Assembly (NCBI GenBank): GCA_034437795.1
Contig: DAOTTI010000215.1
Coordinates: 1-35,949, forward strand
Direction of reading: 5' to 3'
From: DAOTTI01 sp034437795
GTDB lineage: Bacteria > Chloroflexota > UBA11872 > UBA12225
DNA: 35,949 nt
Shown: piece by piece, positions 16,742-24,708 of the stretch
Layout: each line of letters opens with the position of its first letter
How positions within the stretch are numbered: the stretch's first letter is position 1
Notes under the pieces: generated by a model
What the model was told of the DNA's origin: nothing
Database searches by the model: none
The model's input: only the letters and a program-made list of their open reading frames with translations
Made by a program: the position numbers and the translations under genes

Positions 16742-18025
16742 GTGGCGGCGGCCGTGAAGCCTGCCGTCAGTCGCCGCCGGACCCTGTTCGCCATGGCAGG
16801 CGTGGGAGTCACGCTCACAGCCGGCGCCTGCCGTCGCGGGTCCGCTTCGCGCGGCGGAGGAGAGGCGGTCACCGCATCGACCGGCGGCACGCTGAACGCC
16901 ATCGCCGAGGCGCCGCCACTGGTACAGCCGGCGCCGGACGAGCCAGGCGCAGCCAGCGTGCCGGACTACCTCGCCTGGGCGTGTCCCGGGCCCTACCTGG
17001 CGCCGACCTACGGGGCGTTTGACGTAGTGCGCCGCGGGTCGTTCGGCGCGCGGCAGCGTGTGGCGGTGACCTACTTCTTCTACTGGTACGACGCGGCGTA
17101 TCTGCGTCTCTCGCGCGCCGCGCGGGGCGGGACCAGCTTCTACCCGTTCACCCCCGTGAACCACGAGACGATGAGCTTCCGAGATCCGGCCTGGTTCCTG
17201 AAGGAGTTTCAGGACATGCAGGACGCCGGCATCGACGCGGCGCTCCCCGTGTACTGGGGCGAGCCCGGCCAGTACAACCGGCGCGTCGCCCCTGCTCCTG
17301 AGCTGAACCTGTTCAGCACGGAGGGCCTGCCGCCCATGGTGCAGGCCCTTGACACCCTGCGCGCCGCCGGCCGCCCGTTCAAGATCGGGATGTTCTTCGA
17401 TACCACCATTCTGGACGGCGAGGACCTGACCACCGAGCGAGGGCGGGCCATCTTCTACACCACCATTCGCGACTACTTCTCCCGCATCCCTCCGGAGCAC
17501 TGGGCCGCGATCGGCGGCCGCCCCCTGGTGTGGCTCTACGATGCGCAGCGCGTGGCGGCCTTTGACCAGCGGACGTTCGACGAGGTCTACCGGCGCTTTC
17601 CGCAGGACTTCGGCGGACTGGTGCCCTACATCGTGCGCGAGCTCCAGTGGTACTTCAGCCGCGTGGCGCCGCCCCAGCCTGTGATCCGGGCGGACGGGCT
17701 CTATGTCTGGGGCGCCGCCCCGTTCGGGTTCAACGACGACCCGCGCTTGACCGTCGCTCAGGTGGGGCCCGGCTTCTGCAACACCCAGTTTGGAGGCGGC
17801 GGGCCCAATCGCTTCTGCGTGGAGCGCGAGGATGGGCGGCGGTACCAGCGCGAGCTGGAACGGGCCATCGCCTCCGGCCGCCAGATCATCGCCATCGAGA
17901 CCTGGAACGAGCTGGGCGAAGCGTCCGGCATCCTGGAGACGATCGAGTACGGCCGGCAGTACATCGAGATCACGCGGGCCTACCTCGACCGGTGGCGGGC
18001 GCAGCCGAATGTCCCGGCTGATTGA
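16742..18025 (+). CDS. DUF5010-like glycoside-hydrolase-fold lipoprotein
   Basis: A secreted protein of about 427 residues. The N-terminus SRRRTLFAMAGVGVTLTAGA carries an Arg run, a hydrophobic core and a lipobox ending at Cys (TAGAC), so it is a probable Tat- or Sec-exported lipoprotein. The mature part has VAVTYFFYWYDAAYLRLS, WFLKEFQDMQDAGIDAALPVYWGE and, near the C-terminus, AIETWNELGEAS. The pattern of an early FYWYD, an internal 'DAGID..LPVYWG' and a late 'E(T)WNELGE' is typical of DUF5010 and GH71/GH99-like TIM-barrel proteins. A role in cell-surface polysaccharide breakdown is plausible, not shown. The start is uncertain (GTG at 16742 or 16754; no clear ribosome binding site). It is followed after 118 bp by the glycosyltransferase. 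Confidence 0.7.
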   Translation: MAAAVKPAVSRRRTLFAMAGVGVTLTAGACRRGSASRGGGEAVTASTGGTLNAIAEAPPLVQPAPDEPGAASVPDYLAWACPGPYLAPTYGAFDVVRRGSFGARQRVAVTYFFYWYDAAYLRLSRAARGGTSFYPFTPVNHETMSFRDPAWFLKEFQDMQDAGIDAALPVYWGEPGQYNRRVAPAPELNLFSTEGLPPMVQALDTLRAAGRPFKIGMFFDTTILDGEDLTTERGRAIFYTTIRDYFSRIPPEHWAAIGGRPLVWLYDAQRVAAFDQRTFDEVYRRFPQDFGGLVPYIVRELQWYFSRVAPPQPVIRADGLYVWGAAPFGFNDDPRLTVAQVGPGFCNTQFGGGGPNRFCVEREDGRRYQRELERAIASGRQIIAIETWNELGEASGILETIEYGRQYIEITRAYLDRWRAQPNVPAD

Positions 18026-18130
18026 GCCTTCACCCTCGCCCAGGGGAAAAAGGGAACGCAACGGCGCACCAGCCGCACCAACCGGCGACGCCCGCCGGCG
18101 GCGTTACGGCCGGGCCGCCGCCTGGCCTCG

Positions 18131-18143
18131 TATAGTTGTGCCC
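18131..18143 (+). promoter_or_regulatory. -10 box of a probable leaderless promoter
   Basis: TATAGT (18131-18136) is followed by 7 nt and then the GTG at 18144. A transcript starting at the usual distance would begin at or next to that codon. No good -35 is visible. Confidence 0.4.
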
Positions 18144-18851
18144 GTGACTGCCGCGCGCGTCGCTCTGGTGATCCCCGCGCTCAACGAGGCTGAGAGCATC
18201 GGCGCGGTGCTGCGCGAGGTGCCGCCGGGGACGGCGCAGTGGATCTTCGTGGTGGCCGGGGAGAGCACGGACGGGACGGCGGCGATCGCGCGGGAGCACG
18301 GCGCGCTGGTGCCGCCGGCGCCCCGGCCGGGCTACGGCGCGGCCTGTCTGGCCGGCGTGTGGGCGGCGGCGCTGGCCGGCGCCGACGTCATCGCCTTCCT
18401 TGACGGCGACTACTCGGACCCCCCAGGCGACCTGCCGCGCGTGCTTGCCCCCCTCCTCGACGGCAGCGCCGACCTCGTGCTGGGCTGTCGCTGCCTGGCC
18501 CGCCACCCGCAGGCGATGCCGGCGCACGCGCGCCTCGGCAACCGGCTGGTCCTGCTGGCCATCCGTCTCCTTACCGGCCGGTCGTTATGCGATCTCCCTT
18601 CGTTCAAGGCCATTCGTGCGGACTGCCTGGAGGGGCTGGACCTGCGCGAGACGACCTACGGGTTCACCGTGGAGCTGCTGGTCAAGGCGGTGCGGGTCGG
18701 CCTGCGCATCGCCCAGGCGCCGGTCGAGTACCGGCCGCGCCTGGCGGGGCGGTCCAAGGTCTCCGGCACGCTGCGCGGCAGCGCCGGCGCCGCCTGGAAG
18801 CTCTGCTGGTGCGCGGCGCGGTACGCCCGCTGGTCACCGCGGGGCGCATGA
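18144..18851 (+). CDS. family 2 glycosyltransferase (DPM1/DPG synthase-like)
   Basis: A 235-residue GT2 enzyme with a GT-A fold: it transfers a sugar from a nucleotide sugar, often to a polyprenyl phosphate. Motifs visible are VALVIPALNEAESIGAVL at the N-terminus, GADVIAFLDGDYSDPP with the DxD-type metal motif (DGD), and the late TTYGFTVELLVKAV plus VPVEYRPR-like segment (here APVEYRPRLAGRSKVSG) of dolichol-phosphate-mannose-synthase-like proteins. There is no C-terminal membrane domain. The GTG at 18144 has a -10 box 7 nt upstream, suggesting leaderless translation; GTG at 18138 is an alternative. The stop is 10 bp before the DUF2064 gene, so they form an operon. Confidence 0.85.
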   Translation: MTAARVALVIPALNEAESIGAVLREVPPGTAQWIFVVAGESTDGTAAIAREHGALVPPAPRPGYGAACLAGVWAAALAGADVIAFLDGDYSDPPGDLPRVLAPLLDGSADLVLGCRCLARHPQAMPAHARLGNRLVLLAIRLLTGRSLCDLPSFKAIRADCLEGLDLRETTYGFTVELLVKAVRVGLRIAQAPVEYRPRLAGRSKVSGTLRGSAGAAWKLCWCAARYARWSPRGA

Positions 18852-18861
18852 TCAAGTGACG

Positions 18862-19575
18862 ATGGTGCGTGCTCGCCGCGGCGTGGTGTACGTGGTGGCC
18901 AAGGCGCCCCGCCCGGGGGCGGCCAAGACCCGCCTGTGTCCGCCGCTAGAGCCGGAGCAGGCGGCGCGCCTGGCGCGAGCCTTCCTGCTGGATTGCCTGC
19001 GGACCGTGCGGGAGGCGGGGCTGGAGGCGCGGGTCATCTGCCGTGACGGCGCGGAGCGGGGCCAGCTAGAGGCGATCGTCGCGCGGTTGGCGAGCGTGCA
19101 TGTCCAGGATGGCGCGGGCCTGGGCGCCGCCATGGAGTCGGCCTTTCGGCACGGCCTGGCCGACGGCTATCCGGCCGTGGCCGTCTTCGGCTCCGATTGC
19201 CCAACGGTGCCACCGGCGGTCTTGCGCCTGGCCTTCGATGCCCTGGAGACCGGCGCCGACGTCTCGCTCGGGCCGAGCGAGGACGGCGGGTACTACCTGC
19301 TGGCGGCCCGCGCGCCCCATTCCGTCCTGTTCCGCAACATGGCCTGGAGCACGGCCACGGTGGCGGCGGAGACGCTGGCGCGGTGCGCCCGCGCCGGACT
19401 GCGCGTCCGCCTGCTGCCCCGCTGGTACGACGTCGACGACGCGGCGTCGCTCGCGCGCTTGGCCGGCGACCTGTGCGCCGGGCCGGCCGGCGTGGCGCCG
19501 TTTACACGGGAGGCCCTGGCCGCAGCCCAGACCGAGCAATGGATGGCGATAGGGAGAGTAGCGAGTAGCCAGTAG
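18862..19575 (+). CDS. DUF2064/TIGR04282-family transferase
   Basis: A 237-residue protein of the TIGR04282 (DUF2064) family, GT-A-like nucleotidyl- or glycosyltransferases annotated as 'arsenosugar biosynthesis glycosyltransferase'. Visible signatures: VVYVVAKAPRPGAAKTRLCP at the N-terminus, VAVFGSDCPTVPP (acidic metal site), SLGPSEDGGYYLLAARAP, and LPRWYDVDDAASLARL near the end. The partner GT2 gene 10 bp upstream matches the usual pairing of this family with a glycosyltransferase. No arsenic methyltransferase or radical-SAM partner is nearby, so an arsenic role is not supported here. The last residues (RVASSQ) are encoded by a short tandem AGTAGCG repeat, so the C-terminus may have been extended. 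Confidence 0.85.
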   Translation: MVRARRGVVYVVAKAPRPGAAKTRLCPPLEPEQAARLARAFLLDCLRTVREAGLEARVICRDGAERGQLEAIVARLASVHVQDGAGLGAAMESAFRHGLADGYPAVAVFGSDCPTVPPAVLRLAFDALETGADVSLGPSEDGGYYLLAARAPHSVLFRNMAWSTATVAAETLARCARAGLRVRLLPRWYDVDDAASLARLAGDLCAGPAGVAPFTREALAAAQTEQWMAIGRVASSQ

Positions 19576-19586
19576 CGAGTAGCGAG
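19556..19586. repeat. short tandem repeat (GAGTAGC units)
   Basis: Four units of GAGTAGC or CAGTAGC type follow each other across the stop codon of the DUF2064 gene. This looks like slippage-prone satellite DNA. Confidence 0.6.
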
Positions 19587-19682
19587 GCCCCTTACCCCGC
19601 TCCCAAGCTGGACCCGGATCAGCAGCCGGGCGCGGCCACTGTGGTCCGACCGTTGCGACGCTCGTTTCACTTGCTCCCAGGC

Positions 19683-19797
19683 CCTTGCACCGCCGTCCAG
19701 CGGCCGGACGCCGCGGCCCCCATGGACGCGCTTTCTAGCTTGCGTTGTACTACTTGTACTAACCTTGTACCGCCGTCCAGCGGCCGGACGCCGCGGC
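19683..19797. repeat. direct repeat: duplicated 3' end of oxidoreductase gene
   Basis: The 35 bp at 19683-19717 match 19763-19797 with one mismatch, at an offset of 80 bp. The second copy encodes the C-terminus of the oxidoreductase (minus strand), ending one codon position before its stop. Between the copies lies a TTGTACTA-type short repeat. Confidence 0.8.
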
Positions 19798-20856
19798 TGT
19801 GGCCAGGGCGTCGGCCAGGCGCTGGATGGCGGCGGCGTGGGCAAAGTCGGGGAAGGCCTCCTCACCGCGCACCGCGCCGACCAGCCGGTCCATGTGGTAC
19901 TCGGGAAAGCGCCGGTCGTCCGCCTCGATGTCCGCCGGTACCGGAAGCGGTCGCCAGCAGCCCTGGGGCTGGCCGTCGCCCCGCCGCACGCATCGGGCCT
20001 GCGTCCACTCGCCATCAAGCTCGACGCTGATCGCCCCCTCTTCGCCATAGAGGCGCCAGCCCAGCCCGTTCCGCCAACCCAGCGCGCTGCGCGTGAACAG
20101 ACCAGAGAGCACCGCCCCCGCCGACGTGCGGGCGACGAAGCTCCAGCCAAAGTCCACCTGCCCAACCTGGCCGGCCGGCAGGACACCGCCGCCGTCCGCT
20201 CCGAGCGCGGCGCTTGCAGCCCCCTGCGCTCCGCGGCCAGTCTGCATTGGGGCCGCGCTGAGCGCCACCACGCGCCCCATTCCGGCCGCCCCGGCCAGAC
20301 CGACCATGGCGTCCAGCAGATGCACGCCGCTGTCCAGCAGCGCGCTGGCACGCGGGAATCCAGGCAGGAAATTGTGCCCCTGCCAGAGCGCGAACTCGCC
20401 GTGGAGCGGCCGGCCGATCCCATGCGCGCCAAGCCAGCGCTCGGTGAGGCGGTAGCCGGGCACCGAGCGATAGGTGAAGTTCACCGCCGTCCGTACGCCT
20501 CGCGCGGCCGCGGCCTCCGCCAGGGCCGTCGCCTCCCGCGTCGTGGGCGCCAGCGGCTTCTCGCAGATGACGGCGCGCCCCGCGCTGATCGCCGCCATAC
20601 AGGCGTCGTAGTGGGCTTCGACGGGGGTATTCACGAACACCGCGTCCACCGCGCCGCTCCGCGCCAGCTCGTCGGCGCTGGCAAAGGGGCGCACCGCCGG
20701 CCCAAGCTCGGCGGCCACCTGCGCGGCCTTGTGCGGGTCGCGGCTACACACCGCCGCCAGGCGGGCGCGGGGCGCCGCCGCCAGGCCGGGCAGCAACAGG
20801 CGCCGTGCCCGCTCGTTGATGCCGATCAGTCCGATACGCGTCCGGTCATCCGCCAT
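19759..20856 (-). CDS. Gfo/Idh/MocA family oxidoreductase (second copy)
   Basis: A 365-residue NAD(P)-dependent dehydrogenase of the same superfamily as the gene at 7848 but clearly a different subgroup. The Rossmann domain begins TRIGLIGINERARRLLLPGL, an unusual nucleotide-loop variant with fewer glycines, then LAAVCSRDPHKAAQVA and the EKP motif in VICEKPLAPTTREA. The substrate domain has LLDSGVHLLDAMVGLAG at the catalytic His/Asp position. The ATG at 20856 matches family length; a longer frame to 20964 is unsupported. It is convergent with the DUF2064 gene. Its C-terminal coding end is duplicated downstream. The substrate is unknown. Confidence 0.87.
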   Translation of the reverse strand: MADDRTRIGLIGINERARRLLLPGLAAAPRARLAAVCSRDPHKAAQVAAELGPAVRPFASADELARSGAVDAVFVNTPVEAHYDACMAAISAGRAVICEKPLAPTTREATALAEAAAARGVRTAVNFTYRSVPGYRLTERWLGAHGIGRPLHGEFALWQGHNFLPGFPRASALLDSGVHLLDAMVGLAGAAGMGRVVALSAAPMQTGRGAQGAASAALGADGGGVLPAGQVGQVDFGWSFVARTSAGAVLSGLFTRSALGWRNGLGWRLYGEEGAISVELDGEWTQARCVRRGDGQPQGCWRPLPVPADIEADDRRFPEYHMDRLVGAVRGEEAFPDFAHAAAIQRLADALATAAASGRWTAVQG

Positions 20857-20982
20857 CGCCGGTCCCGGCCTTCTGGAGTATAGGCCAGCTACGGCCCGTG
20901 GGCGACGCCGGCCTTGGGGAGGCCCTGGCCGGCTTGACCAAGCTTGACGGAGACCATGCGCCATGGGCGGCCGTCCAGGGCA

Positions 20983-21093
20983 TCGCCGGCAGCGCCAGTC
21001 AAGCCAACGGCTGCGGCACGCGCGTCGACCTCGCCGGGTCCGATTGCGGCCCGCGCATCACCGCGCATGTCACCGGCAGCGCCAGTCGAGCCA
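20983..21093. repeat. direct repeat: duplicated 3' end of a minus-strand gene
   Basis: The 24 bp at 20983-21006 match 21070-21093 with two mismatches, at an offset of 87 bp. The second copy encodes the last codons and stop of the unknown membrane-anchored protein (WLDWRCR then stop). In the first copy the stop codon is changed to CGA. Confidence 0.7.
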
Positions 21094-21651
21094 GGCACCG
21101 TGCCCCCAGGAGATAGCCTCGACGGCGTAGACCGTGGGGAAGGTGCGGGCGCGGGCCAGGTCGGTGCCGGTGCGGCGCAGCAGGTCGCTCATGGCCTCGT
21201 CCGCGTCCCCGGGCCGGAGCGGATCGCCGTGGAGCGCGCGGTCCGAGATGGGCCGGACCTCGAGGCCAACCGGCTCCGAGCCGCCGACGGTGACGCGCCT
21301 GCCCGCGTAGTAGGCCTCGACCTGCTCCAAGTCGTCGGCCGTGCCGTACACCGCCTGGGCGGCGAAGTCGCAGTGCGGGCCGCTACTGGAGGTACCGGAA
21401 AAGGCGCCGCCCGCGCCTGACGCAACGAGGCGACCCATGCCAGACCAGGCGCCCAGCAGCTCGGCGTTGGGGTAGCGCGCGCTCGTCCAGAACTGGCGCT
21501 CGAAGCTGGCGCGGAGCCATTCAGTGCGAGCGACCGACGCGCCGGCCGCCACCAGCAGGGCCGCGGCCAGCCCCGCCAGCGCGAGGGCAGCGGTTCGGCA
21601 CAGTCGGAGCAGCCGGTCCACGCCCAAAGTGTAGGTAAGAGAGGGCGACAT
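21070..21651 (-). CDS. membrane-anchored protein of unknown function
   Basis: A 193-residue protein with one N-terminal hydrophobic helix (about 17-40, TAALALAGLAAALLVAAGAS) and a polar remainder that would lie outside the membrane. The rest contains HCDFAAQAVYGTADDLEQVE, EAYYAGRRVTVG and a Trp-rich C-terminus (AISWGHGAWLDWRCR). Three Cys are scattered (residues 18, 93 and 192), so a disulfide is possible. I do not recognise the family. The ATG at 21651 opens the longest frame, but a GTG at 21621 has a -10 box (TACACT) 6 nt upstream and may be the true leaderless start. It is divergent from the decayed gene starting at 21664, only 12 bp away. Confidence 0.6.
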   Translation of the reverse strand: MSPSLTYTLGVDRLLRLCRTAALALAGLAAALLVAAGASVARTEWLRASFERQFWTSARYPNAELLGAWSGMGRLVASGAGGAFSGTSSSGPHCDFAAQAVYGTADDLEQVEAYYAGRRVTVGGSEPVGLEVRPISDRALHGDPLRPGDADEAMSDLLRRTGTDLARARTFPTVYAVEAISWGHGAWLDWRCR

Positions 21652-21656
21652 ATACT
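21651..21656 (+). promoter_or_regulatory. -10 box of a probable leaderless promoter
   Basis: TATACT is followed by 7 nt and the ATG at 21664. It overlaps the ATG of the divergent minus-strand gene by one base, so the two start regions interlock. No -35 is apparent. Confidence 0.35.
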
Positions 21657-21663
21657 GGAGCCG

Positions 21664-23123
21664 ATGGGCCGTGGTCTGGCGTCGAGCATGACCGGCGCGG
21701 GGCCCCGTGCGGGGGCCGCCGCGTCCCTGAGCAGCGCGCGGCGGCGCCTAGCGGCTATCCGCCCACCAGGGGTGCGGCCGCGTATCCTGTTCCTCCTGCT
21801 CCTGCCGCTGCTGGCCGCGGGCGCCGCCCTGGCGCTCCTGCTCCAGTGATGGCCAGGGCCGCCGGCGCGGACCGCTCCATGGGATCGCGCGGCCGCTGCA
21901 GTGGGGGCGCAGGCCACGAGGGCGGGGCTCCTGCCGCAGGTCCGAGCGCCGCTGGCGCTTCTCGCCCTGCGCCAGGGCGGCGAGTACCCCGCGCCAGAGG
22001 ACCTGGCGCGCTTCTGGCCGCCCACGAACGCCGCGCGCCCGGCCGAGCCGGCGCGGAGCACGCTGGACTGGACTTCCGGATTGACGCCCAGAGCGTGGCG
22101 TTCGTGCGGGTGAACGTGCAGGCAGTCGCCTGCGGGGATCTGCGGGGCAGCGGCCAGGATGTCTACGTGGCCTACTGGCCGCCGGCAGGCCGGGCGCCGG
22201 CCGCGGCCGGGACCGTCGTGCTGGCGGGGCTGCACCGCGCTGAGGGCACGTTCACGAACATCGACCTGCCGTGGCCCTACGGCGACCTTTCGACAGACCG
22301 GCTCTGGCTCCAGGACGCCACCGGCGACGGCCGGCCGGATCTCATCGTCTGGACGGGCGCGCCGGCAGGTAGTGACCGGCGGGCGACGGCATACGTAATC
22401 TGGTCCTGACAGGGATGAGCCTACCACCGCGCCGCGTCGGGGTTCGGCGTCGCTCCCGAGTTCAGGGACCTGGACGGCGACGGCACACCGGAGTTGTTCT
22501 TCCCGACGGCGCGGCGCTCGTGGGGAGCCACCTGGCCTTCCGCGCAGCGCTGGGACGGCCGTGCGGTTCGTTCCGTTCTGCTGCCCGCGGTCTACGACGA
22601 GTTCATCCGCCAGGCGCGGGAGTACCTGGCCCGCGAGTGGCCGGAGCGGATCGTTGAGGTCCGGCTCCGCACGCAGCTGGGCCACGCGTTGCAGCTCCAG
22701 GGGCGCGTGACGGAGGCGCGGGCGGAGTACGAACCGGTGTGGGAAATGGCGCAGCCCCGGCCGGAGCCCTGCCGCGACCCCATCCAGGCAGTCAGGGCGT
22801 ACTACGGGGCGCTCGACCCGTTCCAGGGCAACCTTCCCCAGGCCTACCTGTGGCTGGGTGAGGAGGTGCGCCGCGGCCAGCCCTTCCCAACGTTCGCCGC
22901 CGGTCTGGCTGGCAACGGCTATCATCTTATCGGGCGTGAAGGCAACAGGGAGTAGCCGCAGCTTGCCGGCCACGAGGGAGGATTGGACGTGGTGGCGGTA
23001 CGCCTGCTGGCGACGGCGTTAGCGCCCCAAGGCGAGCCGGCGCGCCGCGTCACCGGCGTCTGGTACGTGCGGCGGCAGGTGGACGCCTGCACGCTGGAGC
23101 GGTTCGAGCTCCACTTGCCCTGA
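21664..23123 (+). pseudogene. decayed exported FG-GAP-like protein gene
   Basis: One former gene of about 480 codons, now broken at several points. The N-terminus ends in a hydrophobic helix (RILFLLLLPLLAAGAALALL), then a TGA (21847-21849), after which the same frame continues (APLALLALRQGGEYPAPEDL). At 22064-22073 a TGGAC pentamer is doubled; removing one copy restores the frame into LDFRIDAQSVAFVRVNVQAV. Two calcium-loop-like segments follow, QDATGDGRPDLIV and RDLDGDGTPELFF, typical of FG-GAP/VCBS-type repeats. Between them lie two more TGA codons (22407, 22416). After a helical stretch there is a TAG (22953) and in-frame residues to TGA at 23123. The product would have been a membrane-anchored, surface-exposed protein. 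The piece at 22494-22955 could still be translated alone but lacks a start signal. Confidence 0.7.
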
Positions 23124-23178
23124 AGTCGGGGCATCGGGGCCCCGCAGCGCGTGGCGGAGCCCTCATTCAGGCGCGGGG

Positions 23179-23212
23179 CCCTCACCCTTACCCTCTCCCA
23201 TTAGGAAGAGGG
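23179..23212. repeat. family B hairpin repeat
   Basis: A CCTCACCCTTACCCTCTCCC-type copy with an imperfect partner arm (GGAAGAGGG), in the 129-bp gap between the decayed gene and lysA. Confidence 0.5.
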
Positions 23213-23252
23213 AACTTATGCACCCGCTCCAGCCGGCGCCGCCCAGCCTTAG

Positions 23253-24572
23253 TCACAGGTCGGGCGGCACGTCCTGCCGCAGCAGGTCGTCGAGCGTCTC
23301 GCGCCGGATGATCAGTCGCGCCTTTCCGTCGCGGACGAACACAGCGGCCGGCCGGGGCAGGCGGTTGTAGTTGCTGGCCATGGAATAGGTGTAGGCGCCG
23401 GTGGAGGGGACAGCCAGCAGGTCGCCCGGCTCCGGCTCCTGAATGGCCACCGACGGGATCAGGATGTCGGTCTCGCAGTGCTTGCCGGCCACCCGCACCT
23501 CGCGCTCGGCCGGCAGGCTCGCCTTGTTGGCCACGATGGCCGTATACCACGCGTCATAGAGCTGCGGGCGGGGGTTGTCGGCCATGCCGCCGTCGATGGC
23601 CACGTAGCGCCGCGTGCCGGGCGGCTCGGGGATCGGCACGTCCTTGATCGCGCCAACGGTGTAGAGGGTGGTGCCGGCCTCCCCGACGATGGACCGCCCC
23701 GGCTCGACGAAGAGCCTGGGCAGCGGCAGGTGGCGCCGCGCCAGCCCTTCGTGCAGGCCCGCGGTGACGGCCTCGGCAAACTCGTCGATCGAGGCCGGCC
23801 GGTCCTCCGGCAGGTAGCGGATCGCCAGCCCGCCCCCCACGTTCAGCTCCTCGATCGCCAGTCCCGTCTCCGCCCGCACCTGCACCGCGAAGTCGAGCAC
23901 GGCGTCCAGCGCGTCCAGGTGCGCCGACGCGTCCGGCAGGTTGGAGCCGACGTGGAAATGGAGGCCGGTAAAGAGCAGGCCGAAGCTGCGCAGCACCTCC
24001 CGCACGCCGGCCAGCGCCGCCCCCGAGGCGATGTTCAGGCCGAACTTCGTATCGGCCTGGCCGGTCCGGATGCGCCGGTGCGTATGCGGGTCGACGCCCG
24101 GCGCCACGCGGATCAGCACCTCCTGCGGCCGCGGGCGCGTGGCCACCAGCGCCGCCAGCATGGCGATCTCCTGTAGGTTGTCGATGACGATCCGCCCCAC
24201 GCCGGCGTCGAGCGCCAGACGCAGCTCCTGCTCTGCCTTGTTGTTGCCGTGGAAGACGAGGCGCTCGGGCGGAAAGCCGGCGCGTAGGGCCGTGTACAGC
24301 TCGCCCGCCGAGGCCACGTCCAGGTGCAGGCCCTCCTCCTGGATGAGGCGCGCCATGGCCAGGCAGAGGAAGGCCTTGCCCGCGTACTCGATCTGCACCT
24401 GCGGATAGCGCGCCTCGAAGGCGGCGCGGTAGGCGCGGCAGCGGTCGCGGATGCAGACCTCATCGAAGACGTAGACGGGCGTGCCGAACTCCCTGGCCAG
24501 CTCCACCGTGTCGCAGCCGCCGATCTCGAGGTGGCCGCGCTCGTTAATGCGCTGCGTCCCCGTCAGCAGCAT
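23253..24572 (-). CDS. lysA: diaminopimelate decarboxylase
   Basis: The last enzyme of lysine synthesis: PLP-dependent decarboxylation of meso-diaminopimelate to lysine in the cytoplasm. This is a 439-residue fold-III PLP enzyme. K66 in VQIEYAGKAFLCLAM forms the Schiff base, HFHVGSN holds the conserved His of the barrel, EPGRSIVGEAG binds the PLP phosphate side, and KHCETDIL carries the C-terminal catalytic Cys supplied to the partner active site. The late segment TGAYTYSMASNYNRLPRPA matches the family. The ATG at 24572 is preferred over the longer frame to 24635 because it gives MLLTGTQRINERGHLEIGGC, the normal N-terminus. A TATACT box lies 9 nt upstream, so the mRNA may be almost leaderless. 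It is divergent from the ParA-like gene and shares the region holding element 1. Confidence 0.93.
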   Translation of the reverse strand: MLLTGTQRINERGHLEIGGCDTVELAREFGTPVYVFDEVCIRDRCRAYRAAFEARYPQVQIEYAGKAFLCLAMARLIQEEGLHLDVASAGELYTALRAGFPPERLVFHGNNKAEQELRLALDAGVGRIVIDNLQEIAMLAALVATRPRPQEVLIRVAPGVDPHTHRRIRTGQADTKFGLNIASGAALAGVREVLRSFGLLFTGLHFHVGSNLPDASAHLDALDAVLDFAVQVRAETGLAIEELNVGGGLAIRYLPEDRPASIDEFAEAVTAGLHEGLARRHLPLPRLFVEPGRSIVGEAGTTLYTVGAIKDVPIPEPPGTRRYVAIDGGMADNPRPQLYDAWYTAIVANKASLPAEREVRVAGKHCETDILIPSVAIQEPEPGDLLAVPSTGAYTYSMASNYNRLPRPAAVFVRDGKARLIIRRETLDDLLRQDVPPDL

Positions 24573-24581
24573 CTCCAACCG

Positions 24582-24587
24582 AGTATA
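24582..24587 (-). promoter_or_regulatory. -10 box candidate for lysA
   Basis: On the minus strand TATACT ends 9 nt before the lysA ATG. The only Shine-Dalgarno-like bases (GGAG) touch the start codon, too close to work normally, which fits leaderless or very short-leader translation. Confidence 0.35.
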
Positions 24588-24617
24588 CGGCCCCTGCGCG
24601 GCGCTCCGCCGCCAACC

Positions 24618-24643
24618 GGCGCCCTGTCCAAACATTGGACAGC
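24618..24643 (+). promoter_or_regulatory. 26-bp palindromic element, copy 1 (parS/operator candidate)
   Basis: The core TGTCCAA-ACA-TTGGACA (24625-24641) is a perfect 7-bp inverted repeat. With seven bases on the left (GGCGCCC) and two on the right (GC) it matches copy 2 at 26821-26846, in opposite orientation, at 25 of 26 positions. It lies between lysA and the ParA-like gene, about 80 bp before the latter's start. Confidence 0.75.
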
Positions 24644-24676
24644 CTCGCGTGGGACAGGCGACAAGAGGCTGGAGGC

Positions 24677-24708
24677 GACGGGCGCGCCATCCGGCGCGCT
24701 GGCCCGTC
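24677..24708 (+). promoter_or_regulatory. hairpin just upstream of the ParA-like start
   Basis: GACGGG-CGCGCC, loop ATCC, GGCGCG, bulge CTGG, CCCGTC forms a strong 12-bp bulged stem ending 16 nt before the ATG at 24725. It could attenuate transcription or hinder ribosome loading. A TTATAT box (24709-24714) follows directly and could be a -10 element for a leaderless transcript. Confidence 0.4.

Noticed and set aside
16500..16757. 85-residue open frame upstream of the DUF5010-like gene
   Set aside because: Its sequence translates the 22-bp direct repeat twice (SAIDAAP) and has no start signal; it is a repeat translation.
16181..18061. 626-residue minus-strand open frame
   Set aside because: It is antisense to the DUF5010-like lipoprotein gene, which has a signal peptide and family motifs; the antisense product has none.
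21847..22418. In-frame TGA codons read as selenocysteine or a recoded stop
   Set aside because: Intact genes in the window use TGA as a true stop, there is also a TAG and a frameshift in the same gene, and no insertion-element hairpin is apparent. Decay explains it better.
21189..22973. 594-residue minus-strand open frame
   Set aside because: It is antisense to the decayed FG-GAP-like gene and overlaps the unknown membrane protein in another frame; composition is typical of shadow frames.
24618..24643. Lysine riboswitch upstream of lysA
   Set aside because: The region is too short for the five-helix lysine aptamer and lysA appears to have almost no leader.
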